Origin: Phyto melanocephala
Lineage: Eukaryota > Arthropoda > Insecta > Diptera > Rhinophoridae
Reading direction: 5' to 3'
Length of the DNA: 64,000 nt
Assembly: GCA_941918925.1 (NCBI GenBank)
Contig: OW799234.1
Coordinates: forward strand, 11,127,001-11,191,000
The notes below the pieces were generated by a model that was not told the DNA's origin, did no database searches, and saw nothing but the letters and a program-made list of their open reading frames with translations. Numbering within the stretch: the stretch's first letter is position 1; every line of letters starts with the position of its first letter. Of this stretch, positions 34,045-46,060 are shown piece by piece. Position numbers and translations under genes: made by a program.

Positions 34045-37000
34045 GCTTAACTTAATGACAGGACCCAGTTGTGACCAAAGTGTGTAAAGTGTATTTTAAA
34101 ACTGTACACCATTAAGTGTAAAAAGTATTAACAAATTTAGCTGCTGCCTTTCACACAATACCCAGGAGAGTTATTAAAAAAAATTTTTTTAAACAAAAAC
34201 GAAGAGGAAAAAAAAATTAAGCAGCAGTAGAATATTTGTTTTTCTTTTCAAAAAGAAATATTGAAATAAAAATGACTTCAAGGATTTCATAATATTTGCA
34301 CAAGATTTTGTTTTTTTTATGTTTTTTGTTTTTTTCGAAATGCCCTTAAGCTTGTCATCAGATTTTAGCCAAACAGCACTGCGAACTACAAAAGCAGCCA
34401 TTCATTGGCATTGAATAGGTTTTATAAATATTTAAAGACACTTAAGTGATAGAGTGTGTATGTCCGACTTTTTAAATGCACAAGTTTGTAGGTGAGCATT
34501 AGAGTGAGTTCTAATAACACCCACTAAATGTGGCTTAAAAAGAGGTCTTGTTACAGCTGCATTAACAACACTCATACAAACATGTGACAAGATAAACAAC
34601 CCAATAAAAATGCTTAGAATTAGTAGTAGAAGTGTAGCAGAGCAATAAAAAATCTGTTTTTTTGTTGACACGATTTTTGGTTTGGATTTAAGCCAATTTA
34701 TAATACATTTTGTGTAACAGCATTTTCTTGTAAAAAAAACCAAAAAAAATAAACCTGGTATGAATCATTTGTATGATATGAAGTATTAAAAAAAGAAAAT
34801 AAAAAAACACTGGTTATTCATCTGCTGCTGATCTGTGGCCAAATGGTAATAATGACAAAACTACATTCTAGCCATAAATAAAAGCAGCAACAAAATTCCT
34901 TACACTAGCACTTGCTTAAATTCCTACACCAATTGTCTGCACTTAATCCAACCGCTGAACCGCTTTCTCATCTCTAAGCAAAAGCTTAGGATTTTACTTG
35001 CAATAATTTTTTAGGTGTACAGGTCTTATTTGTATGTATTTTGCCACTACAAGAAACTTCATTTAAAATTAATGAAAAAAGAATCTAGTTCTATGCCCCA
35101 GCTAAAAGGGGACAACAGAGTGCGGGTATAATTTGTAATAACACTTGTTACTGTATGGCTGCTGGTGTTTGTTCTTCAAGCTCTTTTTTTTATTTTTGTA
35201 CCAGCAAAAATAGATCAAGATTCACAATGAAACTACAAGTTGTTAAAAAGAAACAAAAAGAAAAACGAAAAATGACCTAAGGGAGTCTTAAGCTTAAACA
35301 AAATGAGTACAGTTTGCTTGGCTAGAAAATTTTGTTGAATGCATAATGTGTAGCATTAAGTAAATAAAATTTCTTTTTACAAATCAAATAGATAAAAGAT
35401 GAAAAATAATTTGTAACAATTTGCTCAGCTGCTAGATTTTAAGTGATACGCATATGAGGCCAATGTTAGGTCAGTTACGTCCTACATGAATTTAAACTGA
35501 AGTTTTTACAATATTTTATCTACACGATATTCCATTAGCAGTCTGGTTTTTTCCGTACAACATAGTTGTTTTATTGTTTGCCACTTTAACATCAATAAGA
35601 TTAACGCCAGAATAATAGTTGCTAATAATTAATAATTTATTTAACTGCAATTTTTGTTAAAAATTTTTTCATTTACACAAGGTTTATAATAAAACCAATT
35701 TTTCATGTAAAAACTGTATTCTTAGTATGAACTATAAAAAGTATAGCGCCCACAGTCCGTATGAGTCTTATAAAATATTTGTTTAACACTAATACGCCTC
35801 AGTGTACATTTTGGCATAAAAAGTAGGCATATTTTTCTTTGTTTTGTTTTTTTTTTTTTTTGTACACAATGAAACCAAAACTTATTTACTTACTACACCC
35901 CCAATAAAAGGTTATTTATAATGCAACAACAACAACAACAAAAGGAAAACAACAATTTTGTTGTTGGTATTTTTTTTATATAATTGTTGTGCAACACAAA
36001 TTTTCAAAATCTATTCCCTGTATGCAGATGAGTCTGCAACTGATTGCCAGATCAACAACAACAGATAACAATGTAACGCTCAGTAGGTAGTCTGCCTGCA
36101 AAATGGCGAAATAAAAGTAACACACAACCAAACTGTAAAGGATACATGTAATAATAATTGCTGGTGGTTTAATGTAAATAAAGAGTTTGGCTTAAAGCCA
36201 ATATTTAAGGGACCAAAAAAAAAAATATACAGCATACATTTAAGGAAACCCTCTAGCTGTGGCATAAATTCACTAGTAAGCCAGTAAATGTTTATGACAT
36301 TTTAGTTGAGGAAAAAATAAATGAATAAATAAATTTTAGCAAATTTGCACTTACAAAGGAAACTGCTTTATAAAGTAACTCCTACCGCCAGTGCAATTTC
36401 AAGTAATATTTTTGCGAATTATATTTTGCTTTACTAATTTGCCTTTTCCAATAATTAAGCCACAAATCATAAACATTTACCATTAAAACCGAGTTAAGGC
36501 TTATGATTATATTCAGCAGTCGTTAGGTGTTTTGCCATAAATGTTGCAGCAAAGTTTGCCAAGTTTATTAAAACTATCATTAAATACTTAATTTAAGTAG
36601 GTGTAATATTAATACAATAATCTGTGTAGTTAAGAGTGTATGTATGTATGGGTGTAAGGGTGTAAGTGTCTGTAAGAAGAACAAGTACAGAAAAACATTA
36701 ACTTTGGCACTTTAGTTAAGCATAAACCTAAATCTTCTACTGCTTTTGGTATAAGACAAACAAATAAGCACCAGTAACCATGCGTGTCCTATTGTTATTT
36801 GAAAACCCAAGCCACCATTTTAATAATGCAACAACAACAAAATCAAGCAAAAATCTACTTCTTAACATATATTACAGCAAAACACGCATATAAATAGTGA
36901 ACAAAAGAACATATTTCAACAACTTAATATGCCTTAAGTGCGTCTATTTGTGCTAAGCTTTTATTAAAAACTTTAAGAAATTAAGAAAATTACACAATTT

Positions 37001-37899
37001 TTACATAATGGCATGGTTACCTTCCCCTAGCATGGGCAACTGTTCAACTTTAAAAGTTTTTTGTTTATCAAAATGGTTTGCTTCGTTTTAAGGTTGACTA
37101 CAATAACAACAACAAAAAAAGAAACACTAGACAAAGTTGTATTTACGCTCGATTAGGTTTGAGTTTTTGTTCATTGCTTAGACAAATAAAAACATTTTAA
37201 ATTGATTTCTTTCGCCCTTGCAGGGAGTTTGTATTTAAAATGAAATTTCAATTGTTGTATTTTTTACCTTTAATTGAAATCAGCAAATAATACTAACAAA
37301 TACAACAATACCAATAGCCAAGGCATTGTTAGGCATCTAATTAGTCTGCTGGGTTTTTTTTTTGTGAGGGGCAGAAAGTACTAAGGAAATGTTTAATCAA
37401 ATGGTCACTTAAATAGATTTTTCTTAATGGAAAATATCATAAGAGAAAACTAAGTGGAAAAATGTTTTTTTATTTCAAGGCTGACTTTGTAGCACAAACC
37501 CAGTACAACAATTGCTAAGACCTGCAAGAAAGAAATTGATTAAAACCCTAGTCTATTAAAGATGTTGATAATTGTGACGTTGCAATTCAATATACCACTA
37601 ACCAAAAGCTTTTGTTCCAGAACCATCTTTGAATAATGTTCTGTGATAAAAAGTAGAGAGACAGACAGACAGACAGTCATGTTATGAGCATAAATTTCCT
37701 TTAAAAATAGAATTAAATCTATATTTGGCTTCTTTAAGAGTGTTTTGTAGACCATCACACTTGGGTCGATGACAGATTAATGGGATGTCACTCATTCCAG
37801 AGAAAAACGTACAAACTAGCCCAACGTACGAAGAAACGGGAATTTTTTCCTAACATCAGCTTGGGATATACTTACAAAATCATGAACAAGATTCTTTAA
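34045..37899. other. Upstream region of the PHD-finger gene
   Basis: This AT-rich stretch should hold the 5' UTR and promoter, but I cannot identify a TATA box or initiator with confidence. It includes CAACAA runs near 35930-35945 and 37100. No coding exon is evident; short ORFs at 34189, 34432 and 36080 lack domains. Confidence 0.5.
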
Positions 37900-38800
37900 T
37901 AGGTGTAGGGCTCTGATTCTCGCTAGAGTCAATTAATAATTGGCAATGGTCTTCTTCTCACCGTTCTAACTTCTGCAGAAGTGACTGAAAGGAAGATCAA
38001 AACTTCTGGCATATACTTCCAAGACACAGTGTCAAGTTATAGCACCAACAAAAACTACTAAGTTGGTAGTGAGAGTCGCTTATGTGCCACGTCTGTCTTC
38101 TCAAGGTGTCGGACTCTAATTCTCAATAGGGCTGGGAAATGATCTCCTCCTCATTAGGACAACTTTTGCAGAAGTCACTGAAAGAAAGATTTAAACTTCT
38201 GGCATAAACTTCCAAGACACAGTGTTCAGCTACAGCACCAACAAACACTGCTAAATTTGTAGTAAAATTCGCTTATGTGGCACGCCTGTCTTTTCCAGGT
38301 GTCGGGCTCTAAATCTCGCTAGAAACAATGGGCAATGGTCTGCTCCTCATCAGGACAACTTTTGCAGAAGTCACTGAAAGGGATATAAAATCTTCTGTCA
38401 TATACTTCCAAGACACAGTGTCCAGTTACAGAACCAACAAAAACTGCTAAATTGGTAGTGAGAGTCGCTTGTGTGTCACGCGCATCTTCTCCAGGCGTCG
38501 GGCTCTACATCCCGCTAGAAACAATGGGCAGTGGTCTCCTCCACATCGGGACAACTACTGCAGATGTCATTGAAAGGAAGACTAAGACTTCTGATATATA
38601 CTTTCAAGACACAGTTTTCAGTTACAGCATCAACAAAAGCTACTAAATTGGTAGTGAGAGTCGCTTGTGTGCCACGCCCATCTTCTCCATGTGTTGGACT
38701 CTAAATCTCGCTAGCATCAGAACAACTTCTGCAGAAGTCACTGGAAGTAAGATTAAATCTTCTGGCATATACTTCCAAGACACAGTGTCAGGTCGAGGTT
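37900..38800 (-). repeat. Tandem array of a LINE RNase H-tail coding segment (~196 bp x5)
   Basis: Five units recur with a period of about 196 bases. The phrase GTCGGGCTCTAAATCTCGCT begins near 37903, 38101, 38298, 38494 and 38690 on the plus strand. Translated on the minus strand, a unit contains HCVLEVYARSFDLPF then DFCKSCPDEEQTIAHC, which is the Cys/His tail that ends ORF2 of RNase H-bearing LINEs. All units have stops or shifts. The parent-like single copy lies just upstream at 38970-39450. Confidence 0.7.
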
Positions 38801-38969
38801 TGTAGTCCTTTGTAAAATTTTATATTATTTAGAACGATAAAAGACATTGACCCACAGTCGTATTTATGTCAATAACCAGTTTCTTTGAATTTTTTTAACC
38901 AGTCTTCGAATGATTGACACACTAGGTGGACTTGCTCGATTAAAAATTTTTCAAAGATTAAGAGCGGTC

Positions 38970-39450
38970 TCAGCATAACTTTCCAAATTTTTGTAATAAG
39001 TTTTTAAAGTTATCATGCGTTGCTCTTTCGTAAAGGTTACAGCAGCAAGCACTGCTGAATTCATAGTGAGAGTCGCGTATGTGCCACGTCCATCTTGTTT
39101 TCTCACAAATAGCAGTCTCAACTTCAAAAACACTAGCAAGATTGTGAAGAAAACTACCCCTCACACACCGTGCTCTAAGTCTTGACAGAGCTAGACAATG
39201 GCAGAAAAAATTTCGCATAGTCTTAACCTCCTCTTTGTCAAGAACATCTTCTTGTAGCCATTGAATGGTAGATTTTAAATCGTGGCAAAAAATCCCAAGA
39301 CACAGTGTTCAGTTAGAGACCAAAAAGAGCCCAGAATTAAGAGCACAAGTGCCCTCGTTTGACGGTCATTCATTGACGGCCACATCCGCCTTACTATCAC
39401 ATAAGTAGCAGTCTCCACAGATCATCTTGCCCTTACGAATCTGTATAATT
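38970..39450 (-). pseudogene. LINE relic: RNase H end and Cys tail (parent copy)
   Basis: On the minus strand, MWPSMNDRQTRALVLLILG is followed, after shifts, by RNFFCHCLALSRLRARCVRG and then SFLHNLASVFEVE. This is the usual end of ORF2 in R1/LOA/Jockey-type elements (...FLCHCPALSRLRARCLG...FLxDLxxV). The downstream part was tandemly multiplied (37900-38800). The upstream reverse transcriptase is missing. Confidence 0.65.
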
Positions 39451-39599
39451 CCAGTTTGACTAGAGTCTTGCAGAATAGAAGTGATAAGTAAAAGTAGTTC
39501 AGTAGTGGCACTACAGCCGTATACATCCACTTTCTTGCAGTACGATACATAACTCTTTTCTGTTGGACGTATTCAACGTGGTTTTATTAACACTTCGTT

Positions 39600-39660
39600 T
39601 TGTTATTAGATTAGGTTAAGTTGAAAAAAAGGGCACTAAAAGTCCAAACCCATGACAGGT
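39600..39660 (-). repeat. Interspersed repeat tail (GTTTGGRCTTTTAGTGCCC)
   Basis: On the minus strand: ACCTGTCATGGGTTTGGACT, then TTTAGTGCCC, a T run and AACTTAACCTAATCTAA. The same string with small changes lies at 59092-59152 (plus). It may be a SINE 3' end of a second family. Confidence 0.45.
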
Positions 39661-41639
39661 ATACACTTATGCCCAGTTGGCATGTTGTGCGCTCCATATG
39701 GAAAACGGAATTCCCAAACAAAAACCATTTGTTTGTATAACAAAAATCATTTTGTTATGCAACAACAATTTAAGACGAATTTTTGGGACTATAGGTCCTT
39801 CCTTTCAACCTGTCTCGCGATTTCTAATGACAAAAAGTTTAAGGGTTTTGAAAGTATACACCCCTTAGAGTTACATTTCAAAGTGTTACAAAGGCTGTAA
39901 CAAATTCCATACAACTGTTAACTGTTTGCTTGAAGGTGGTTGTAAAAAGATAAATAAACTTAAACAAATCAAATATAAAAAAATATAAAACCCACTGGTC
40001 CCTGCAGCAGTACGAACAAATTAAAAACACTGGACATTTAAATGGGCGGGATGTGTTGAAATGTTATTTAAATGTTGTTAAACGCAACGGAAGTTAACAA
40101 TTGCTGTTTTGAGGGAAACAACAGACAGTTGACTGTCACCACAAATCAATTAGTTGGACAGTCAACGAACATAAACTCACATCCAACAATCCACATATTA
40201 AACATAGAAATTCTGCTTAAACTCTAACTTTAACTTGTTATACGCGTTACATTCAGTTTCACAAAATTTAATGAAATATTTTCTCCAATCAAACGGAAGC
40301 TGTAAGTAATTACTTTTAAGGCCGCCCTAAGACTCGAATTTTATCAACCTTAACAACACATGTGCATGTGTGCGAATGTGTGTGTGTGTGTGTAGAAAAC
40401 ATTTATGTTCCTTTGCCCTTTACAACTAAAGGAAAACAATCAATCAGTTTCACATGTCAAGTATAGCCAAAGGCTAAACAAATTTATTAATACTAAGACA
40501 GGAATCCCTATCAGACAACAAGTACATACTCGCATTTGAATTTGAATTTTCATCTTTCGCAAATAAAGCAAATATTTATGTCGTTTCTCTATTCTATTAA
40601 TTGCTTAATCTTCCAAGTGTAGCGAAAATAAAAAACCAGAGAAAATTCACAAGGATAATAGTGGCGGCATGGAGAAAAAAAAAGGTCAAATATTTAATAA
40701 TCAGTCAGCCATTGTTTCATTTGTGTATAAATATTGAGGGCTTTATGCTTTTGTTGTAATTATAAACGTATTTCTACCTCATTGATTTATGAAAATTTCA
40801 ATTAAATTGTATCACGTTCAATCAATATGAGATTTTCTTTCCCTCTTTCTGCGCTAAAGTGGTATTTGTGGTATGCGGCAGTGAAAAAATGGCAAAAATG
40901 ATAATAATGAAAAATGTAATCAAATGAAAAGTGATATGATAGAATGTTAATAACTCGAGCTATTTGTTGAAATTACAAGTTTTTAATTTAAACTAAAGAG
41001 GGGCCAGGATATTTAACATGGCCTTGTGAATCCATCTAAGAAAACGTCTATCTGATTTATTTTCTATTTTAAGCCTAGGAGTTCTCTGGGATTCTTTTTC
41101 TTACTAGTAAATATGAAATGAAAGGCAAGGAAAGTACTAAAAGCGCAGAAGAAGGTGAAAGTAGTTAACGAAGAGTAGCACGTATACTTGTGCCTTCTTT
41201 CGAGATAACACAAGTGAAAAAGTTAAACACCTAGCAGAAGAAGTACTTGATTTAGAGCAACTCTACAGACACCACATTAAGAGTAGAGTGCCTTTACAAA
41301 AGACCGACAGACTCAAAATGATTCATTAGCCCAAAGATAATGATATGAAACGTTTTGGCCCAGTGAGGTTTCCGGCTAGCTTGTTTGTGACGATAGCTCA
41401 GGCAGGTTCCCTCACTGGCCCTCTCACTGGCCACGCATCCGCTCATAAAATAAACTGAAAACAAAATAAAACAAAAACCACTACATCAAAATCTACGACC
41501 TATACATATGCATATAAAGGCAGTTCCCTGAGTATCAGACCAAAAAAGGCTGCTAAAAATATACTAGATTAATGGCAGTGAGTGAATTAATGAAGGAAGT
41601 AAAAGACCATAAAGCCAGATACTAAAAAATAATCGATAT
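39661..41639. other. Upstream intergenic stretch, nothing firm
   Basis: (TG)n near 40376-40394. Two overlapping ORFs (39652-39900) lack domains. CCTCACTGGCC-type repeats near 41410-41435 are too short to assign. Confidence 0.5.
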
Positions 41640-42550
41640 CTTACTGATGGATGGATGAAACCAACATAGAGGTAACTTGTGACAAAATTCGAATGACTTA
41701 TGAGAGCTTTGTTTGCATCACCAAAATACCAGAGGAGGGAAACTGGTATAAAGTAATGAAGGTAAGAATTATCCACTTCACTTCCACTAATAGAAGATTG
41801 GAGGCCGAACCAGAAGGGGTTTTATATGATATAAGACGAAACGAAGATAAAATCTCTTGAACACCATATCACATATCATTACTAATATCCACACAGAGAT
41901 TATGTCAATTGCAGAAGACATGTATGAAGGATAATGATAACGAAGCTCCGATTTGTATCTCTACGGATAGTCAGTCAGTTATCGAAATCCTAATGTAATA
42001 AAAAGTTGCCTTTTGGAATGTTTTGCAGTATAAGATAAAGATAAAGTGAGATAAATTTGCATAGGAATTGTAAATGTCTATGGGTAATATAGATATCAGG
42101 CCATTACGTTATAATCGTTTTAATGAATGAGCCGACAAATTTTTTAAAATTGAATAATTTCTAAAATCCCTTACCTTGGAGAATGCTAAACTCTTCTAGA
42201 GTTTCAAATAAGAACTGAGCGATGGAACAATACGTTAGAAAGTGGAATAATACTGCTGTCGGTGATATGTACGGTAGGGTAACGAACATACATTGCGGTG
42301 ACTTACATTTTGAGAAGTCGAAGGAGATTCTGACGCTGAGTAAGCCAACACTTAGGAGATTACATTATTGTAATAATAAATTGTAGGGAGATGAGAGCTC
42401 ATCTAGCTCCCATATGACTATCGCATGAATGGAAATGTAAAGCCTGCGAAGAAGAGAATAAGACTTTGGAATACTACGACTATTAGTGTTCTGTATTTGG
42501 GCGTGCTAGAACTTTACTGTAAACACTATGCTTAATTTGTTATTTAACTT
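41640..42550 (+). pseudogene. LINE relic: RNase H domain and Cys tail
   Basis: Near 41640 a frame gives RYLTDGWM (family: xIYTDGSK, first catalytic Asp). About 110 codons further on, near 41950, comes NEAPICISTDSQSVIEIL (family: TDSQAAI, third Asp), a spacing that suits an RNase H domain. From about 42395 follows MRAHLAPI, a stop, LSHEWKCKACEEENKTLEYY and FGRARTLL, the zinc-binding tail (GHxxLRAHL...WKCxACEEExETxEH...FxRxRxxLLG). Stops and shifts are frequent. The reverse transcriptase is absent. Confidence 0.6.
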
Positions 42551-43017
42551 AAAAATTGAGTTTCGAAATTCCTAATTATATCTTTACACTATCTGAGTTC
42601 TTATCTCGGCTTAACAACAGAGTCACGTCTTTGATTTTTTTAATTAAGAATAGCTTCCCACCGGTTTATTTAAGTCATGTTTAAAAAATTTTTAACCTTT
42701 TGGAATCTAGTATTTAATAGCTCAACTCAGATGAGAAATCAGATGGTGTAAAGACAGCTTAAGAGGGACTACATTCAAAAAACTTCACGCTTTATGTAGT
42801 CGAGATATTAATGGTGTTAGCGTTTGTCATGTGTAAACCGTACCATGTAATTTGCTCTGTGTGAATACACACTTACATAGTGCGATGAGTCGGCGTCATT
42901 TAAAGGTTCAACCAACTCAGGCATTTTATTTGTAAAACATCAAACAAGACAGGCGCCACTTGAGCCACATTAAGAAATATAAAATAAAAAATTAATAAAA
43001 ATCAGTAGAAAATAAAC
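42551..43017. other. Intergenic stretch, nothing firm
   Basis: No gene or repeat recognised. Confidence 0.5.
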
Positions 43018-43428
43018 AAGTAAGAGCGCTATATTCGGCCGTGCCGAATCTTATATACCCTTCACAACGTGAATTCATGCAATAACAGTGGTTTGTGTCA
43101 CCATTCATCCCATATGAAATACGTACATACATATAAAAACATACTTATATAAAAACGTCCCATTGTAAAATTATAAATTCACGTATGAATGTTAAAAAAA
43201 ACAAAAAAAAAAAAAAAAATTTAAAAAAAAATTTTTTAAAAAAAAAAATTTAAAAAAAAAAAAAATTTTTTAAAAAAAAATTTTTAAAAAAATTATTATG
43301 TATATAATATATACAAAACAAAAAAAAATAAAAAAAAAATTAAAAAAAAAAAATTTAAAAAAAAAATAATAATAAAAATATAAATAATATATTAAATAAA
43401 AAATAAAAAAAAAAAATAAAAAAAAAAA
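43018..43428 (+). mobile_element. DINE-1-like head fragment, copy G1
   Basis: It begins AACAAGTAAGAGCGCTATA just before 43018-43040, then TTCGGCCGTGCCGAATCTTA and TATACCCTTCACAACGTG, followed by A/T spacer. The body is missing because a second, complete copy starts at 43429 inside the spacer. Nested insertion or tandem arrangement. Confidence 0.55.
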
Positions 43429-44213
43429 CAAGTAAAAGCGCTATATTCGGCCGTGCCGAATCTTATATACCCTTCACAACGTGTAGTCATGCAATAACAG
43501 TAAATTCACGTATGTATGTTAAAAAAAACAAAAAAAAAATAAAAAATAAAAAAAAAATTAAAAAAAAAAAAATTTTAAAAAAAAATTAAAAAAAAAAAAT
43601 TATTATATACATATATAATATATATAAAACAAAAAAAAAAATAAAAAAAAATTAAAAAAAAAAAAATAAAAAAAAATAATAATAAAAATATATATAATAT
43701 ATTAAATAAAAAATAAAAAAAAAATAAAAAAAAAATTAAAAAAAAAAATTTTAAAAAAATTAAAAAAAAAATTTTTTTGCCTCAGCTGGGATTCGATGCC
43801 ACGTTTTCTCTAACCAGTATACACGTTTGTATGTATGTATGTTGTTGTTGTAATGTTGTTTTTATGAAAAGAAAATCGAGGTGGTCGTGGGTTTTTGCTC
43901 ATATCTCAGTTGTTTATGTACCGATGTTTCTGATTTTCAATACCGATCTACTCCCGAATATTTCTGATATTTTAATACCTTACCCGGGTCCAACCTATGT
44001 CGGGGGGCTTCAAAAAGTTGATTTCAACATACACACGGACAGACGGTCAGACGGACAGACGGACAGACGGACAGACGGTCAGGGCTTAATCGACTCCTCT
44101 ATTCATAAGCTTTCAGAAAATATATACTTTATGGGGTCGGAAATGAAAATTGTAGAAATTTCACACGGAATGACAAACCTATATATACCCTTTTTCACTG
44201 TGTGAAGGGTATA
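43429..44213 (+). mobile_element. DINE-1-like repeat, family 1, copy G2 (young)
   Basis: Complete: ACAAGTAAAAGCGCTATATT end, A/T spacer, GCCTCAGCTGGGATTCGATG body, (GGACAGAC)n minisatellite at about 44036-44080, and CACTGTGTGAAGGGTATAA hairpin end. It shares almost every base with inverted copy F at 31868-32612; the frame through the body differs by a single residue over the compared part. Confidence 0.65.
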
Positions 44214-44261
44214 ATAAAAAAAAAATTTAAAAAAAAATTTAAAAAAAAATTTAAAAAAAAA

Positions 44262-44690
44262 TTTTTTGGCTCAGCTGGGATTTGATGCCACGTTTTCTCT
44301 AACCAGTATACACGTTTGTATGTATGTATGTTGTTGTTGTAATGTTGCTTTTGTGAAAAAAAAATCGAGGTGGTCGTGGGTTTTTGCTCATATCTCAGTT
44401 GTTTATGTACCGATGTTTCTGATTTTCAATAGCGATCTACTCCCGAATATTTCTGATATTTTAATACCTCACCCGAGTCCAAGCAATGTCGGGGGGCTTC
44501 AAAAAGTTGATTTCAACATACACACGGACAGACGGTCAGACGGACAGACGGACAGCGCTTAATCGACTCCCCTATTCATAAGCTTTCAGAAAATATATAC
44601 TTTATGGGGTCGGAAATCAAAATTGTAGAAATTTCACACGGAATGACAAACCTATATATACCCTTTTTCACTGTGTGAAGGGTATAATAA
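44262..44690 (+). mobile_element. DINE-1-like repeat, family 1, copy H
   Basis: It follows copy G2 after about 50 A-rich bases and runs TTGGCTCAGCTGGGATTTGA to CACTGTGTGAAGGGTATAAT. It is slightly more diverged than F and G2 and lacks the GGCCGTGCC end, so H could be an end-to-end duplicate of a body. Confidence 0.6.
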
Positions 44691-44959
44691 AAGTTAAATA
44701 AAATTTCAAAAGTGAAGTGTTTATTTAATAAAGAAAAGCCACTGAGCAACAGCTTGTATTAAGCCAATATATAGAGACACTCAACCACCACCTTCTGGAC
44801 ATCAGCGATACCCAATCACCCTATTTGTAGCTCCTGCATTTGGACACCAACGAACGAGGTAAACAAATGGAATTGGCTTAGAGAAAGAAAATTTAGTTCA
44901 ACACAATCAAAAACCAAAAATACATTTTTTTGATCTAATACATTTATGCCTATTGCCAA

Positions 44960-45500
44960 AAAAACTATCGAACGACACTTACACACAGACAGGAGCCTTT
45001 GGAAATATTTCCTTAATACACCAGTAACAGATATTTTAAGCAATCCAGCTGCCAAACTTTTTCCTTCTCTTCGGTTCTCCAGACCGCTTAAAAATCCTGA
45101 CATTGGGGTGTTTGGAAAAATTTAAATTTTTGAAATTATATCCTAGTTATAAAGGGATGTAGAACACTTACAGCGCCTACCCCATAATGTCCTTAAAATA
45201 ACACCCGTGATACCAATTATTTTAAAGTGAAAATTTATCTGACATCGAACGATATTTACAGACGGAGCCCTTTGGGAATATTCTCTTAATATGGCAGCAA
45301 CAAATTTGTGGAGCAGTCAAGTTGCCCAACTTATTCCTTCTCTTCGGTTCTCCAGACGGTTTAAAAATCCTGACATTGTAGTCTTTGGCAAAAATTTTAA
45401 TTCTTGAAATTACATCCTAGTTATAGAGGGCTAAAGAGCACTTACAGCGCCTGTCCAAAATATCCTAAAAATAACACCCGTGATACCAATTAATTTAGGA
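44960..45500. repeat. Two-copy tandem repeat, ~275 bp
   Basis: Blocks such as CCTTCTCTTCGGTTCTCCAG, TTAAAAATCCTGACATTG, ACTTACAGCGCCT and AATAACACCCGTGATACCAA each occur twice at an offset of about 275-285 bases. The minus-strand ORF at 44816-45103 crosses unit 1 and is a by-product. Confidence 0.65.
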
Positions 45501-46060
45501 TGAAGACTGCATCTGATTTAGGAAAAGAGAATGGAAAAATCTGTCTTAAAAAAATAAATTTACTGGCTTTTTAAAATCTTTGGGAAACATTTCATGTAAA
45601 GGGTTTCTTAATGAGGCGTCTCCTAAGCCTGCTGCTTATATGTAACTCTCCAGTTAGTACAAAGTTATTATAGTGAAAGCTTAACAAGAAAATGCAGTAG
45701 AATCCTTGATTATCAATGCAAGTTGCTTCTCAAGATTTTGCGATTTTATCGGGAGGAAAAATTAAGACAACGAACGCGATCGTAATTCTATAATCATTAT
45801 TAGAGTCTCTCTAACATAGCGAATCATGTTCGTCTATTGCGATTTGACCCCTTTTTTGTTGGATTTTTAAAAGCCACAGATTTAAAAAACAGTAGTAAGC
45901 AACTGAATTAAAGTCATCATGGCATACGCTATTGATGAAATTCTGATCTATGCCTGAGCCAGAGTCAAGGGAAATTAAATTTTTGTTACTGTGAAACTGA
46001 GAGGTCAGGGTCCCTACATGTTTCATACATGGATCACAAAATTTTTTATACCCTTTTATA
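45501..46060. other. Intergenic stretch, nothing firm
   Basis: No element recognised; the ORF at 45811-46068 on the minus strand has no domain. Confidence 0.5.

Noticed and set aside
43777..44562. Recurring open frame MPQLGFDATFSLTS / MAQLGFDATFSLTS as a conserved gene family
   Set aside because: It recurs only because the DINE-like repeat is conserved; the frame passes through the minisatellite and terminal hairpin and differs in length and frame among copies.
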